Positions 43,854-53,163 of a stretch of 64,000 nucleotides of DNA are shown here, piece after piece. The notes under the pieces were generated by a model that ran no database searches, was not told where the DNA came from, and saw only the letters and a program-made list of their open reading frames with translations. Numbering within the stretch: position 1 is the first letter of the stretch; the number at the start of each line of letters is the position of its first letter. Source of the stretch: CBFHWU01 sp965659665 (GTDB lineage: Bacteria; Bacteroidota; Bacteroidia; Flavobacteriales; Flavobacteriaceae); contig CBFHWU010000029.1 of the NCBI GenBank assembly GCA_965659665.1, positions 1 to 64,000 of the forward strand, in the 5' to 3' direction. The translations under genes and the position numbers were made by a program.

Positions 43854-43861
43854 TACCTTTG
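43854..43861 (+). promoter_or_regulatory. Candidate -7 box of pdxA
   Basis: TACCTTTG followed by T matches TAnnTTTG(Y) and ends 20 nt before ATG 43882. It sits inside the divergent ribE/pdxA region, just 4 nt from the ribE -7 box. No TTG at the -33 spacing is seen. Confidence 0.5.
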
Positions 43862-43865
43862 TTTA

Positions 43866-43895
43866 CAAAAGTACGGAAAAGATGAGTGCACCAAA
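43866..43895 (-). promoter_or_regulatory. Bacteroidota-type promoter of ribE
   Basis: On the minus strand, TTTG (43895-43892), an 18-nt spacer (43891-43874) and TACTTTTG (43873-43866) lie upstream of the ribE ATG at 43842. The -33 element falls inside the first codons of pdxA, so promoter and coding sequence overlap. Confidence 0.6.
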
Positions 43896-44922
43896 CATAG
43901 GTATTTCTATTGGAGACCCTAACGGAATTGGAGTAGAAGTAATTTTAAAAACTTTTGCTGATGTTCATATGCTTGAGTGTTGCACCCCAGTAATATATGC
44001 GCACCCAAAGTTTGTTGTTTCAGAGCTAAAAAAACTCAATATTCAGGTCCCTGTTCAAGGCGTTCAACAACAACCTATTTCCAATAAGCTAAATGTCAAA
44101 CAGGTATGGAACGAACGATTTGTTCCTGAATACGGAAAACCCACCACTTCTGCTGGAGAAATTGCATTCAAATCTTTAAAGGCAGCAACAAATGATTTGA
44201 AATCGGGATACATTGATGCCTTAGTAACTGCTCCCATTAACAAGGCGACAATACAGCAGGAGAAGTTTAAATTTCCAGGTCATACTGATTATTTAGCACA
44301 AGAGTTAAAGGGGGAGACTTTAATGTTTATGATAAATGAGAACGTTCGAGTAGGTTTGATTACCGATCATGTCCCTGTAAAAGATGTAATTACCCAAATA
44401 ACTCCTGATCGAATTATTAAAAAAGTCATGGTCATGGCACAATCTTTAAAGTCTGACTTTGGCATTCGAAAACCCAAAATTGCTGTTTTGGGAATCAATC
44501 CCCATGCGGGAGATCATGGTGTGATAGGGAAAGAAGATGAAAACGTATTAAGGCCCACATTACAAGCGATGGAAAAAGATAATTTTATGGTCTTTGGACC
44601 CTTTTCCTCAGACAGTTTTTTTGGATCTAATCAATACCAAAAATATGACGCTGTTCTTGCAGCTTATCACGATCAAGGGTTAATTCCATTCAAAACCTTG
44701 TCATTTGGATTAGGAGTAAATTTTACCGCAGGATTAGCTGTTGTGCGAACATCGCCAGATCATGGAACCGCTTATGAAATAGCTGGAAAAAATCAAGCTG
44801 ATCACAGTTCTTTTCGAGAGGCGGTCTTTGCAGCTATCGATATCTTAAAAAATAGGGCTGATTACGCCGAAATGAATCGAAACCCTTTAGCAATTAAAAT
44901 TCGAAAAAAAGACAGGAGATAA
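43882..44922 (+). CDS. pdxA: 4-hydroxythreonine-4-phosphate dehydrogenase
   Basis: The 346-residue protein from ATG 43882 begins MSAPNIGISIGDPNGIGVEV. The frame is open further upstream, but that stretch contains the promoter elements and is not conserved. Metal-binding histidines lie in FPGHTDYLA and AAYHDQGLIPFK, with LGINPHAGDHG between them. It oxidises 4-phospho-hydroxythreonine in pyridoxal phosphate synthesis. It is the first gene before the DUF177-rpmF-fabH-accBC run. Confidence 0.95.
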   Translation: MSAPNIGISIGDPNGIGVEVILKTFADVHMLECCTPVIYAHPKFVVSELKKLNIQVPVQGVQQQPISNKLNVKQVWNERFVPEYGKPTTSAGEIAFKSLKAATNDLKSGYIDALVTAPINKATIQQEKFKFPGHTDYLAQELKGETLMFMINENVRVGLITDHVPVKDVITQITPDRIIKKVMVMAQSLKSDFGIRKPKIAVLGINPHAGDHGVIGKEDENVLRPTLQAMEKDNFMVFGPFSSDSFFGSNQYQKYDAVLAAYHDQGLIPFKTLSFGLGVNFTAGLAVVRTSPDHGTAYEIAGKNQADHSSFREAVFAAIDILKNRADYAEMNRNPLAIKIRKKDRR

Positions 44923-44956
44923 GTGGCTAAAATGTACAGTAACTATATATTTTTTA

Positions 44957-44964
44957 TATATTTG
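44957..44964 (+). promoter_or_regulatory. Candidate -7 box of DUF177-rpmF
   Basis: TATATTTGC fits TAnnTTTG(Y), ending 21 nt before ATG 44986. It lies within the upstream open frame (44923-44985), so that extension is untranslated leader/promoter sequence. Confidence 0.5.
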
Positions 44965-44985
44965 CCGACTGTAATTGAGAATTCT

Positions 44986-45513
44986 ATGGATCCTCTTGCT
45001 CCTTTTACGATTTCATTTTCTGGTCTTAAGGAAGGCTTTCATGAATTTGACTTTTCAATACACAACACGTTCTTTGAAGCATTTGATTACCACGAGTTCA
45101 ATGAAACTCAGTTGATAGCCTCCATCATTTTAAACAAAAAAAGTACACTTTTAGAAGTACACTTTGCTTTGTCAGGACATGTTAATATTAATTGTGATGT
45201 TACAACTGAACCTTTTGACCTACCAATAAATACCCAATTTGATTTGGTTATTAAGTTTGGCGAATCTTATGACAATGAGCAAGATGCTCTGCTGATTCTT
45301 CCCTACGGAAGCTATCAGTTTGATACTGCTCATTATCTTTATGAAACTCTTGTGCTATCACTTCCCCAAAAACGTGTTCACCCTGGAGTAATAGACGGAA
45401 GTTTAACCTCCGAAGTGATTCAACAATTAGAAAAATTACAACCAAAAACTCAACAAAGTTTTGACGATGATATTGATCCTCGTTGGAACGCATTAAAAAA
45501 ATTAAAACCGTAA
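44986..45513 (+). CDS. DUF177 (YceD) family protein
   Basis: The 175-residue protein from ATG 44986 begins MDPLAPFTISFSGLKEGFHE. It carries the DUF177 phrase VHFALSGHVNINCDVTTEPFDLPI and an acidic loop (ESYDNEQDALLILP), and ends DDIDPRWNALKKLKP, the conserved DPRWaaL-like tail. YceD family members lie directly before rpmF in most bacteria and are tied to 23S rRNA maturation in some. Here rpmF starts 10 nt later. Confidence 0.9.
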   Translation: MDPLAPFTISFSGLKEGFHEFDFSIHNTFFEAFDYHEFNETQLIASIILNKKSTLLEVHFALSGHVNINCDVTTEPFDLPINTQFDLVIKFGESYDNEQDALLILPYGSYQFDTAHYLYETLVLSLPQKRVHPGVIDGSLTSEVIQQLEKLQPKTQQSFDDDIDPRWNALKKLKP

Positions 45514-45523
45514 ACGTACCAAA

Positions 45524-45721
45524 ATGGCACATCCTAAACGAAAAATATCGAAAACTCGTCGCGACAAACGACGTACTCACTACAAGGCAACAACCCCCCA
45601 AGTTGCGACATGTTCTGCGACAGGCGAAACCCATTTATATCACCGCGCTCATTGGCACGAAGGTAAATTATATTACAGAGGAAAAGTTTTGATTGATTCA
45701 TCTGAACCGGCCGAAGCCTAA
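45524..45721 (+). CDS. rpmF: 50S ribosomal protein L32
   Basis: The 65-residue basic protein begins MAHPKRKISKTRRDKRRTHY, followed by ATCSATGETHLYHRAHWHEG. It contains only one cysteine (about residue 30), so it is the zinc-free type rather than the four-cysteine form. The order DUF177-rpmF-fabH is the standard fatty-acid/ribosome neighbourhood. A terminator follows at 45744. Confidence 0.97.
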   Translation: MAHPKRKISKTRRDKRRTHYKATTPQVATCSATGETHLYHRAHWHEGKLYYRGKVLIDSSEPAEA

Positions 45722-45743
45722 TACTTTATCACCACATATCGAT

Positions 45744-45774
45744 AAAAAACGTTTCTATAGAAACGTTTTTTTTT
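45744..45774 (+). terminator. Hairpin terminator after rpmF
   Basis: AAAAAACGTTTC and GAAACGTTTTTT form a 12-bp stem (45744-45755 with 45760-45771) around TATA, followed by more T. It separates DUF177-rpmF from fabH-accBC, so fabH probably has its own promoter in the 100 nt that follow. No clear TAnnTTTG box was found there. Confidence 0.85.
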
Positions 45775-45877
45775 GCGCAAAAAGTAAAAAAAAACATATT
45801 TTTTGTCTAAAAACCATCTGTTTTTATTAATTTTCAACCGATTTTGATTGTTTTTTATAAAAAATCAATTACGCTAA

Positions 45878-46882
45878 ATGAAACGAAACATCCACGCAGC
45901 CATTACTGCAATTGGGGCATATGTACCCGAAAAAGTACTTACTAATACTGATTTAGAAGGTATGGTAGATACCAATGATGCCTGGATACGTTCAAGAACA
46001 GGAATCGTAGAGCGAAGAATTTTGGAGCCTAAATCTTTAGGGACCTCCTATATGTGTATACAAGCAGCTAAGGAACTTATTACAAAAGCCACCCTAGATC
46101 CCTCAGAAATTGATCTAGTACTGGTAGCAACAGCAACCCCTGATATGCCTGTGGCGGCTTCTGCTGCTTACGTAGCGTCAGAAATTGGAGCAGTTAATGC
46201 TTTTGGTTTTGATATTCAAGCAGCATGTTCTGGGTTTTTGTACGGGATGTCAACAGCTTCTGCCTATATAGGTTCAGGAAATTATAATAAAATTCTTTTG
46301 ATAGGAGCGGATATGATGTCTTCCATTGTAGATTATGAAGATAGAGCAACATGTATTATTTTCGGAGATGGAGCAGGAGCAGTTTTATTTGAACCTAATT
46401 ACGAAGGTTTAGGCCTGCAAGACGAATATCTAAGAAGTGATGGTATTGGGCGAGATTTTTTATCGGTTCAAGCAGGAGGTTCTGTATTACCAGCCTCAAC
46501 TAAAACCGTTAGAAACAAACAACATTTCCTTAAACAAGACGGAAAGACGGTATTTAAATATGCCGTTTCCAATATGTCAGATGCTGCACGGGCACTAATG
46601 AATAAAAACAAACTAACCCAGCACAATATAAATTACCTGGTTCCTCACCAAGCAAATAAACGTATTATTGATGCTGTTGCGAAAAGATTAAACATTGAAC
46701 ACAGTAAAGTCTTAATGAATATAAAACATTATGGCAATACCACAGCCGCAACACTTCCTCTTTTGTTATATGATTACGAACATATTTTTAAGAAAGGAGA
46801 TAACCTAATTTTTGCTGCTTTTGGAGGAGGATTTACTTGGGGAGCTTCCTACTTAAAGTGGGCAAATACAACTAACAATTAA
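45878..46882 (+). CDS. fabH: Beta-ketoacyl-ACP synthase III
   Basis: The 334-residue protein has the catalytic triad: Cys117 in QAACSGFLYG, His in VPHQANKRI and Asn in HYGNTTAA. The N-terminal DAWIRSRTGIVERRI and C-terminal FAAFGGGFTWGA are conserved. It condenses acetyl-CoA (or branched acyl-CoA) with malonyl-ACP to start fatty acid synthesis. It lies 9 nt before accB, whose product helps make malonyl-CoA. Confidence 0.96.
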   Translation: MKRNIHAAITAIGAYVPEKVLTNTDLEGMVDTNDAWIRSRTGIVERRILEPKSLGTSYMCIQAAKELITKATLDPSEIDLVLVATATPDMPVAASAAYVASEIGAVNAFGFDIQAACSGFLYGMSTASAYIGSGNYNKILLIGADMMSSIVDYEDRATCIIFGDGAGAVLFEPNYEGLGLQDEYLRSDGIGRDFLSVQAGGSVLPASTKTVRNKQHFLKQDGKTVFKYAVSNMSDAARALMNKNKLTQHNINYLVPHQANKRIIDAVAKRLNIEHSKVLMNIKHYGNTTAATLPLLLYDYEHIFKKGDNLIFAAFGGGFTWGASYLKWANTTNN

Positions 46883-46891
46883 CAAGTCGAT

Positions 46892-47368
46892 ATGGAATTA
46901 AAAGAAATTCAAAATCTGATTAAATTCGTTTCTAAATCAGGGGTAAGCGAAGTAAAACTCGAAACAGGAGACGTTAAAATCACCATTAAGACCAATGATA
47001 ACAAATCGTTGGGTACAACGGCAGTAGTACAACAGGTTCCTCAACAACTGCAGGTGGTTTCTAGCCCTACCGTAACAGAAACGACTCCAACACCGGTTAA
47101 AGAAACTGGAACCTCTGCTGATGATAATTATGTAACAATTAAATCCCCTATCATAGGAACATTTTATCGTAAACCATCTCCAGACAAACCCAATTTCGTT
47201 GATGTAGGGAAACAAATTCAAGAAGGAGATGTTCTGTGTGTTATTGAAGCCATGAAGCTGTTTAATGAAATCGAGTCAGAAATAAACGGAACAATTGTTA
47301 AAATATTAGTCGAAGATTCATCCCCTATCGAATTTGATCAGCCCTTATTTTTGGTAGATCCATCTTAA
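46892..47368 (+). CDS. accB: Acetyl-CoA carboxylase biotin carboxyl carrier protein
   Basis: The 158-residue protein has an N-terminal helical part (1-40), a Thr/Pro/Gln/Val-rich flexible linker (about 41-78) and a C-terminal biotinyl domain with EAMKLFNEIE; the biotinylated residue is Lys122. It carries CO2 between the carboxylase and transferase parts of acetyl-CoA carboxylase. It sits between fabH and accC. Confidence 0.97.
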   Translation: MELKEIQNLIKFVSKSGVSEVKLETGDVKITIKTNDNKSLGTTAVVQQVPQQLQVVSSPTVTETTPTPVKETGTSADDNYVTIKSPIIGTFYRKPSPDKPNFVDVGKQIQEGDVLCVIEAMKLFNEIESEINGTIVKILVEDSSPIEFDQPLFLVDPS

Positions 47369-47384
47369 TTTAAAAAGGAAATAC

Positions 47385-48734
47385 ATGTTTAAAAAGATAC
47401 TCATAGCAAATAGGGGAGAAATCGCCTTGAGAATTATTCGAACATGCCGTGAAATGGGCATTAAAACGGTTGCGGTTTATTCCAAAGCAGACGAAGAAAG
47501 TTTACATGTTAAGTTTGCTGACGAAGCAGTATGTATTGGACCAGCACCAAGTAATGAGTCTTATCTAAAAATCGCTAATATTATAGCCGCAGCAGAAATT
47601 ACCAATGCTGACGCCATCCACCCAGGTTATGGTTTTCTATCAGAAAACGCTAAGTTTTCAAAAATATGTGAAGAACACAAAATAAAATTTATCGGGGCAT
47701 CCAATCAAATGATTGAACAAATGGGAGATAAAGCCACCGCCAAAGCGACAATGAAAGCAGCTGGTGTTCCTACAATTCCAGGGTCAGAGGGACTCATCGA
47801 GTCTTTTGAACAAAGTAAAAGACTGGCCAAAAAAATGCGTTACCCTATTATGCTAAAAGCAACTGCTGGAGGTGGAGGAAAAGGGATGCGGGCTGTTTGG
47901 AAGGAAGAAGACTTACAAAAAGCTTGGGAAAGTGCCCGTCAAGAAGCCAAAGCATCGTTTGGCAATGACGGCATGTATATGGAAAAACTTATTGAAGAAC
48001 CTCGTCATATAGAAATTCAAATTATTGGAGATGCTTATGGAAAGGCATGCCATTTATCCGAAAGAGATTGCTCCGTACAAAGAAGACACCAAAAACTAAC
48101 CGAAGAAACACCTTCTCCTTTTATGACAAATGCATTAAGGAAAAAAATGGGCGAGGCCGCTGTTAAAGCCGCTGAATTTATTAAATATGAGGGAGCAGGG
48201 ACAGTAGAGTTTTTGGTCGATAAAAACCGAAACTTCTATTTTATGGAAATGAATACACGGATCCAAGTTGAACATCCAATTACTGAACAAGTGATTGACT
48301 TTGATTTAATTTGTGAACAAATTAAAGTGGCTGCTGGAATAAAAATATTAGGAAAAAACTATACTCCAAAACTCCATTCTATTGAGTGTCGTATTAATGC
48401 TGAAGATCCATTCAATGACTTCCGACCTTCCCCTGGTAAAATAACGACTTTACATACCCCTGGAGGACATGGTGTTCGATTGGATACTCATGTTTACGGA
48501 GGTTATATCATTCCACCGCATTATGATTCCATGATTGCTAAACTGATCACTACGGCTCAAACCCGTGAGGAAGCAATAAATAAGATGAAACGCGCACTAG
48601 ACGAATTTGTAATAGAAGGAATTAAAACAACCATTCCTTTTCATCGTCAGTTAATGGACCATCCAGACTATGTTGCGGGAAAATACACCACAAAGTTTAT
48701 GGAGGATTTTAAGATGAGTTTACCCCCCAATTAA
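47385..48734 (+). CDS. accC: Acetyl-CoA carboxylase biotin carboxylase
   Basis: The 449-residue ATP-grasp enzyme begins MFKKILIANRGEIALRIIRT. It has KATAGGGGKGMRAVW as the glycine-rich ATP loop, CSVQRRHQKLTEETP, and EMNTRIQVEHPITEQV with catalytic Glu/Arg. It carboxylates the biotin on AccB. Length and motifs are standard. It is the last plus-strand gene here. The convergent prolyl oligopeptidase gene ends about 100 nt away, with no hairpin visible between. Confidence 0.98.
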   Translation: MFKKILIANRGEIALRIIRTCREMGIKTVAVYSKADEESLHVKFADEAVCIGPAPSNESYLKIANIIAAAEITNADAIHPGYGFLSENAKFSKICEEHKIKFIGASNQMIEQMGDKATAKATMKAAGVPTIPGSEGLIESFEQSKRLAKKMRYPIMLKATAGGGGKGMRAVWKEEDLQKAWESARQEAKASFGNDGMYMEKLIEEPRHIEIQIIGDAYGKACHLSERDCSVQRRHQKLTEETPSPFMTNALRKKMGEAAVKAAEFIKYEGAGTVEFLVDKNRNFYFMEMNTRIQVEHPITEQVIDFDLICEQIKVAAGIKILGKNYTPKLHSIECRINAEDPFNDFRPSPGKITTLHTPGGHGVRLDTHVYGGYIIPPHYDSMIAKLITTAQTREEAINKMKRALDEFVIEGIKTTIPFHRQLMDHPDYVAGKYTTKFMEDFKMSLPPN

Positions 48735-48835
48735 CAATTATTTTATGGTAGAGTTTTCCGAGGAAAAATTGATGAGTTGAATTCGATATTTTAGATCTAT
48801 TTGAATTCCTAGACCAACAACATTACTAGGATCAA

Positions 48836-50959
48836 TTAAAACTTTGTAGTTTTTACAAATGGATTTACTCCCATATTGTGCAAGGTAAATCCAAAAATAT
48901 CAGCATATTGATCTATGGTTTTGTTTACTGGTGTTCCAGCTCCATGCCCTGCGTTTGTTTCAATACGTATTAGAACAGGATTTTCTCCGATGTGTTTTTC
49001 CTGAAGAGTCGCGGCAAACTTAAATGAGTGTGAAGGAACTACACGATCATCTTTATTAGCCGTAGTGACTAAGGTTGCTGGATAAGAAGTTCCTTCGACA
49101 AGATTATGCAGTGGCGAATAATTTCTGAGGTATTCGAACATATCTTTAGATTGTTCAGAAGTTCCGAAATCATATGCCCAGCCAGCACCTGAAGTGAAAG
49201 TATGATATCGAAGCATATCCATAACACCTACAGCAGGAAGAGCAACTCGCATAAGGGTTGGACGTTGCGTCATTACAGCCCCCACAAGCAAACCACCATT
49301 AGACCCCCCACGAATGGCCAATCGATTAGAATTTGTATAATTCTGGGCTATTAAATATTCGGCGGCGCCAATAAAGTCATCAAAAACATTTTGTTTTTGC
49401 ATTAACGTTCCAGCTTTATGCCATTCTTTTCCGTATTCTCCACCGCCTCTTAAATTGGGCACAGCATAAACTCCGCCAAGGTCCATCCATATTGCATTAG
49501 TAATGCTAAAAGAGGGAGTTAGACTGATGTTAAAACCTCCATATCCATACAATATAGTGGGATTATTTCCATCTAGCGTCACATCTTTTTTATGGGTAAT
49601 GATCATCGGAATTTTGGTTCCATCTTTTGAAGTATAGAATACTTGATTAGAGACGTAATCACTGCTTTTAAAAAGAATTTCCGGTGTCCAATACAACGAA
49701 TATTTTCCCGATTTTGGATCATAGAGATAACTAGAGCTAGGCGTATGATAATTTGTAAAATTGAAATACAATTCTTTTTGATCTTTCTTTCCACTAAATC
49801 CACTTGCACTCCCAATGCCAGGGAGTTTTATTTCACGAATAAGTGATCCATCGTACCGATATTGATACACTTTTGAAAGAGCGTCAATCATGTATTCTGC
49901 AAAAAAATAACCTGAACCTTTGGATGGAACAAGAACGTGTTCTGACTCTGGAATTACATCTTCCCAATGCTCAGGGGATGGATTATTAGCATCAACGGTG
50001 ACGATTTTTTTGTTTGGGGCATTTAAATTAGTGACAATAAACAATTGACTTCCTTCGTTTTCGATGACATATGAATCTGCTTGATAATGACTAACAACGG
50101 GAACTAAGGAAGCTTTTTTTTTCGTGAGATCTTTAATATAAAGCTTATTTCCTGAGGTTGATTTTGAAGCGGATACTAGTAAGTATCGAGCATCTTGTGT
50201 AACGTAGCCCCTAACATATCTGTGTTTTTGTTCAGGTATTCCTCCAAAAACTATTTGGTCTTCGCTTTGTGGGGTTCCTAATTTGTGATAATAAAGTTTA
50301 TGTTGGTCTGTTTTACCCGAAAGTTCACTCCCTTGAGGTTTATCATAGGATGAGTAATAAAATCCTTCATTATTTTTCCAAGACAATCTACTAAACTTGA
50401 TGTCTTTTAGCGTATCTCCTATAATTTTATTTTGAACAGCATCCCGAATAATAACCTTTCGCCAATCACTTCCTCCTTCAGAGATGGAATAAGCAATATG
50501 GGAACCATCATTACTAAAACTCACTCCGCTCATGGATATAGTTCCATCTTCAGAAAAGCTGTTAGGGTCTAAAAATACTTCAGGGGTGCTATTTTCTTTA
50601 TTTCTAAACAACACGTAATGGTTTTGAATGCCAGAGTTTTTATAAAAATAAGTGTAGTCTCCTTCTTTAAAAGGGGTGCCTAGTTTTTCGTAATTCCAGA
50701 TACTGGTAAGGCGTTTTTTAATGTCATTTCGGAAAGGAATTTTATCCAAATACCCAAAAGTAACTTTATTTTGATTTTCAATCCAATCTTTGGTTTGATC
50801 AGACATATCGTCTTCCAGCCAACGATAAGGATCAGAGACTTCAACTCCAAAATAGCGATCAATGGTGTCTCCTTTTTTAGTATGTGGATACTTCAGCGTA
50901 GTAGTATTTTGACAGAAAAAAAGGGTTAAGAAAATTAAAGCAGTACAATAAAATTTCAT
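48836..50959 (-). CDS. Prolyl oligopeptidase family serine peptidase (S9A)
   Basis: The 707-residue protein has an N-terminal signal or lipoprotein signal (LTLFFC, Cys16; the -1 Phe is unusual for a lipobox). A seven-bladed propeller follows (about 75-410, beginning YFGVEVSDPYRWLED), then the alpha/beta-hydrolase domain. The catalytic Ser is in RGGSNGGLLVGAV, the Asp in NKDDRVVPSHS and the His in NAGHGAGTP. It cleaves short peptides after proline, probably in the periplasm. It lies 27 nt after asd on the same strand. Confidence 0.94.
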   Translation of the reverse strand: MKFYCTALIFLTLFFCQNTTTLKYPHTKKGDTIDRYFGVEVSDPYRWLEDDMSDQTKDWIENQNKVTFGYLDKIPFRNDIKKRLTSIWNYEKLGTPFKEGDYTYFYKNSGIQNHYVLFRNKENSTPEVFLDPNSFSEDGTISMSGVSFSNDGSHIAYSISEGGSDWRKVIIRDAVQNKIIGDTLKDIKFSRLSWKNNEGFYYSSYDKPQGSELSGKTDQHKLYYHKLGTPQSEDQIVFGGIPEQKHRYVRGYVTQDARYLLVSASKSTSGNKLYIKDLTKKKASLVPVVSHYQADSYVIENEGSQLFIVTNLNAPNKKIVTVDANNPSPEHWEDVIPESEHVLVPSKGSGYFFAEYMIDALSKVYQYRYDGSLIREIKLPGIGSASGFSGKKDQKELYFNFTNYHTPSSSYLYDPKSGKYSLYWTPEILFKSSDYVSNQVFYTSKDGTKIPMIITHKKDVTLDGNNPTILYGYGGFNISLTPSFSITNAIWMDLGGVYAVPNLRGGGEYGKEWHKAGTLMQKQNVFDDFIGAAEYLIAQNYTNSNRLAIRGGSNGGLLVGAVMTQRPTLMRVALPAVGVMDMLRYHTFTSGAGWAYDFGTSEQSKDMFEYLRNYSPLHNLVEGTSYPATLVTTANKDDRVVPSHSFKFAATLQEKHIGENPVLIRIETNAGHGAGTPVNKTIDQYADIFGFTLHNMGVNPFVKTTKF

Positions 50960-50986
50960 TTTTAGAGATTTGAGAAATCCAATATA

Positions 50987-51970
50987 CTAAAATTTTTTTG
51001 ATAACAGAAATTCAGCTATTTGTATGGTATTGGTTGCCGCTCCTTTACGTAGGTTGTCGGCTACTATCCAAAGATTTAGCCCTTTTTCTTGGGATTCATC
51101 TTTACGAATCCTTCCAACAAAAACATCATTACTTCCTTCAGCCATAAGCGGCATTGGGTACTCATTTTGAGCCAGATTATCTTGTACTTGCACCCCTGGA
51201 GTTTCATTTAATAAAGTACGTATGTGTGCTAAATCAACTTCCTTATTAAGAGTGAGATTTACGGACTCACTATGTCCTCCTACCACAGGAATTCGCACGG
51301 CCGTTGCCGTAATTCGAATATTGGGATCTAATATCTTATGGGTTTCATGAACTAGTTTCATTTCTTCTTTGGTGTACCCATTGTCCAAAAATAGATCACA
51401 ATGCGGTAAGGCATTTCGATGAATGGGGTGTGGGTATGCTCTTTCCCCTTCAATATTTTGATATTCGTTCTCTAATTGACGAACAGCCTTCACTCCAGTA
51501 CCCGTGATGGATTGATAAGTAGATACTACAACTCGTTCAATTCCATATTCACGATGGATAGGGGCTAGTGCCATTACCATTTGTATAGTGGAACAGTTAG
51601 GGTTGGCGATGATTTTGTCTTGTTCTGTTAAAATAGCAGCATTAATTTCAGGAACAATGAGTTTGTGATCAGGATGCATTCGCCATGCTGAAGAATTATC
51701 TATAACGGTGATTCCGGCAGCGGCAAATTTTGGTGCCCATTCTAAAGAAGTTTCTCCTCCAGCCGAGAATAATGCGATATCGGGTCGAAGGTCAATTGCA
51801 GTTGAGATTCCAACAACTTTGTAAGGTTTCTCGTTATAGATAATTTCTTTACCTACTGATTTTTCAGAAGCAACAGGGATAAGTTCAGTTAAAGGAAACT
51901 TTCGATCTTTTAACACAGCTAACATTACACTGCCTACCATTCCAGTAGCTCCTACTATTGCAACTTTCAT
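50987..51970 (-). CDS. asd: Aspartate-semialdehyde dehydrogenase
   Basis: The 327-residue protein begins MKVAIVGATGMVGSVMLAVL. It contains the active-site cysteine in ANPNCSTIQMVMALAP, STYQSITGTGVKAV, and the His/Arg of VRIPVVGGHSE. It makes aspartate semialdehyde for lysine/diaminopimelate, threonine and methionine. It has its own promoter (51990-52019), so it is probably transcribed with the S9 peptidase gene, not with alr. Confidence 0.96.
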   Translation of the reverse strand: MKVAIVGATGMVGSVMLAVLKDRKFPLTELIPVASEKSVGKEIIYNEKPYKVVGISTAIDLRPDIALFSAGGETSLEWAPKFAAAGITVIDNSSAWRMHPDHKLIVPEINAAILTEQDKIIANPNCSTIQMVMALAPIHREYGIERVVVSTYQSITGTGVKAVRQLENEYQNIEGERAYPHPIHRNALPHCDLFLDNGYTKEEMKLVHETHKILDPNIRITATAVRIPVVGGHSESVNLTLNKEVDLAHIRTLLNETPGVQVQDNLAQNEYPMPLMAEGSNDVFVGRIRKDESQEKGLNLWIVADNLRKGAATNTIQIAEFLLSKKF

Positions 51971-51989
51971 ACGACTATATCTTAAAACG

Positions 51990-52019
51990 CAAAAATACTC
52001 ATAAATACAAATAGAACAA
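51990..52019 (-). promoter_or_regulatory. Bacteroidota-type promoter of asd
   Basis: On the minus strand, TTG (52019-52017), a 19-nt spacer and TATTTTTG (51997-51990) precede the asd ATG (51970) with a short leader. Both boxes and the spacing fit the flavobacterial consensus well. Confidence 0.7.
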
Positions 52020-52064
52020 GAGGTATTAAGGGATATTTCAAAAATGTAACAAAATGTTATAAAA

Positions 52065-53162
52065 TTAAATAATCACCCTTTTTATACGTGAGGCAATCGA
52101 AGTTAATATTTCGTAAGAAATGGTGTGGACAGAGGAAGCAAAATCTTCAGCCAACCAATTATCATCGCCAAATACGATAACTTCATCCCCTTCCTTACAC
52201 TCAATTTGAGTAATATCGACCATCATCATATCCATACAAACATTCCCAATAATCGGAACTTTATTTCCTTGTATTGAAACGTACCCATTTCCATTACCAT
52301 ATTGACGACCTATTCCATCGGCATGCCCAATGGGGAGTGTTGCCGTTATCGTTTCTTTTTTGGCCACATAGGCTCTGTTATAGCCTAAGGTCATACCTTT
52401 TTTCAGTATATGTATTTGAGAGATCACCGTTTTTAGTATCGCTACTGGTTTTAGCTGGGTATCAATCAAAGGATCGTTGCTATATCCATATAAGCTGATG
52501 CCTGTTCGTACCATATCGTACTGTGAGCCAGGATAACACATTACTCCAGAAGTGTTAAGAAGATGACGAATTGGGGATTCACCAGTGAAATCGGTATATT
52601 CCTTACAGACATGCTCAAAAACACTAATTTGTTTTGAGGTAAATTCTTTTTCATTATGATCTTCCGAAGCCGCTAAATGGGAGTAAAGCCCTTTTACTTT
52701 TAAACATGAAAGTTGTTGTAATTCTTTTATGACCTCGTTCATCTGTTCAGGACGAAATCCTAAGCGATTTAAGCCGCTATTAAATTTTAAATGAATTGGA
52801 TATTGAATTTCGTTTTTACTAGTCTCCATCATTTTTTTTAGTATTCGCATGGAGTAAATGGAGGGTTCGAGTTGATGCTCAATAAGTGTGCTGAGATTAG
52901 GTTCTTGAGGGTGAAGTACTAAAATGGGGATATTGATACCAGCTTTTCTAAGAATTACGCCCTCGTTTACATATGCCACCCCCAGATAATCTACTTGATG
53001 TTGTTCTAAATGTTTTGAGATACCTACAGCATCACTTCCATAACCTGAGGCTTTCACGACAGCTAATATTTTCGTAGAATGCTTGAGATGTTTTCGTATA
53101 AAACGTAAATTATGAGATAAATTTTTTAAATGTATTTCGAGAGTGGTTTCAAGTACAGCCAT
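52065..53162 (-). CDS. alr: Alanine racemase
   Basis: The 365-residue protein from ATG 53162 begins MAVLETTLEIHLKNLSHNLR, one base after the tdk stop. The frame stays open upstream, but that part lies inside tdk. The PLP lysine is Lys37 in LAVVKASGYGSDAVG. The canonical motif is KANAYGHG; the variant here is seen in Bacteroidota. The catalytic Tyr is in LGYNRAYVA. It interconverts L- and D-alanine for peptidoglycan. It is translationally coupled to tdk. Confidence 0.94.
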   Translation of the reverse strand: MAVLETTLEIHLKNLSHNLRFIRKHLKHSTKILAVVKASGYGSDAVGISKHLEQHQVDYLGVAYVNEGVILRKAGINIPILVLHPQEPNLSTLIEHQLEPSIYSMRILKKMMETSKNEIQYPIHLKFNSGLNRLGFRPEQMNEVIKELQQLSCLKVKGLYSHLAASEDHNEKEFTSKQISVFEHVCKEYTDFTGESPIRHLLNTSGVMCYPGSQYDMVRTGISLYGYSNDPLIDTQLKPVAILKTVISQIHILKKGMTLGYNRAYVAKKETITATLPIGHADGIGRQYGNGNGYVSIQGNKVPIIGNVCMDMMMVDITQIECKEGDEVIVFGDDNWLAEDFASSVHTISYEILTSIASRIKRVII

Positions 53163-53163
53163 A

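Noticed and set aside
43843..43881. FMN riboswitch before ribE
   Set aside because: The 39-nt gap is too short and shows none of the conserved RFN blocks.
44923..44985. Longer DUF177 start at GTG
   Set aside because: The stretch contains a TATATTTG promoter box and no conserved residues.
45251..45634. Minus-strand ORF over DUF177 and rpmF
   Set aside because: Antisense to two confident genes and without a recognisable motif.
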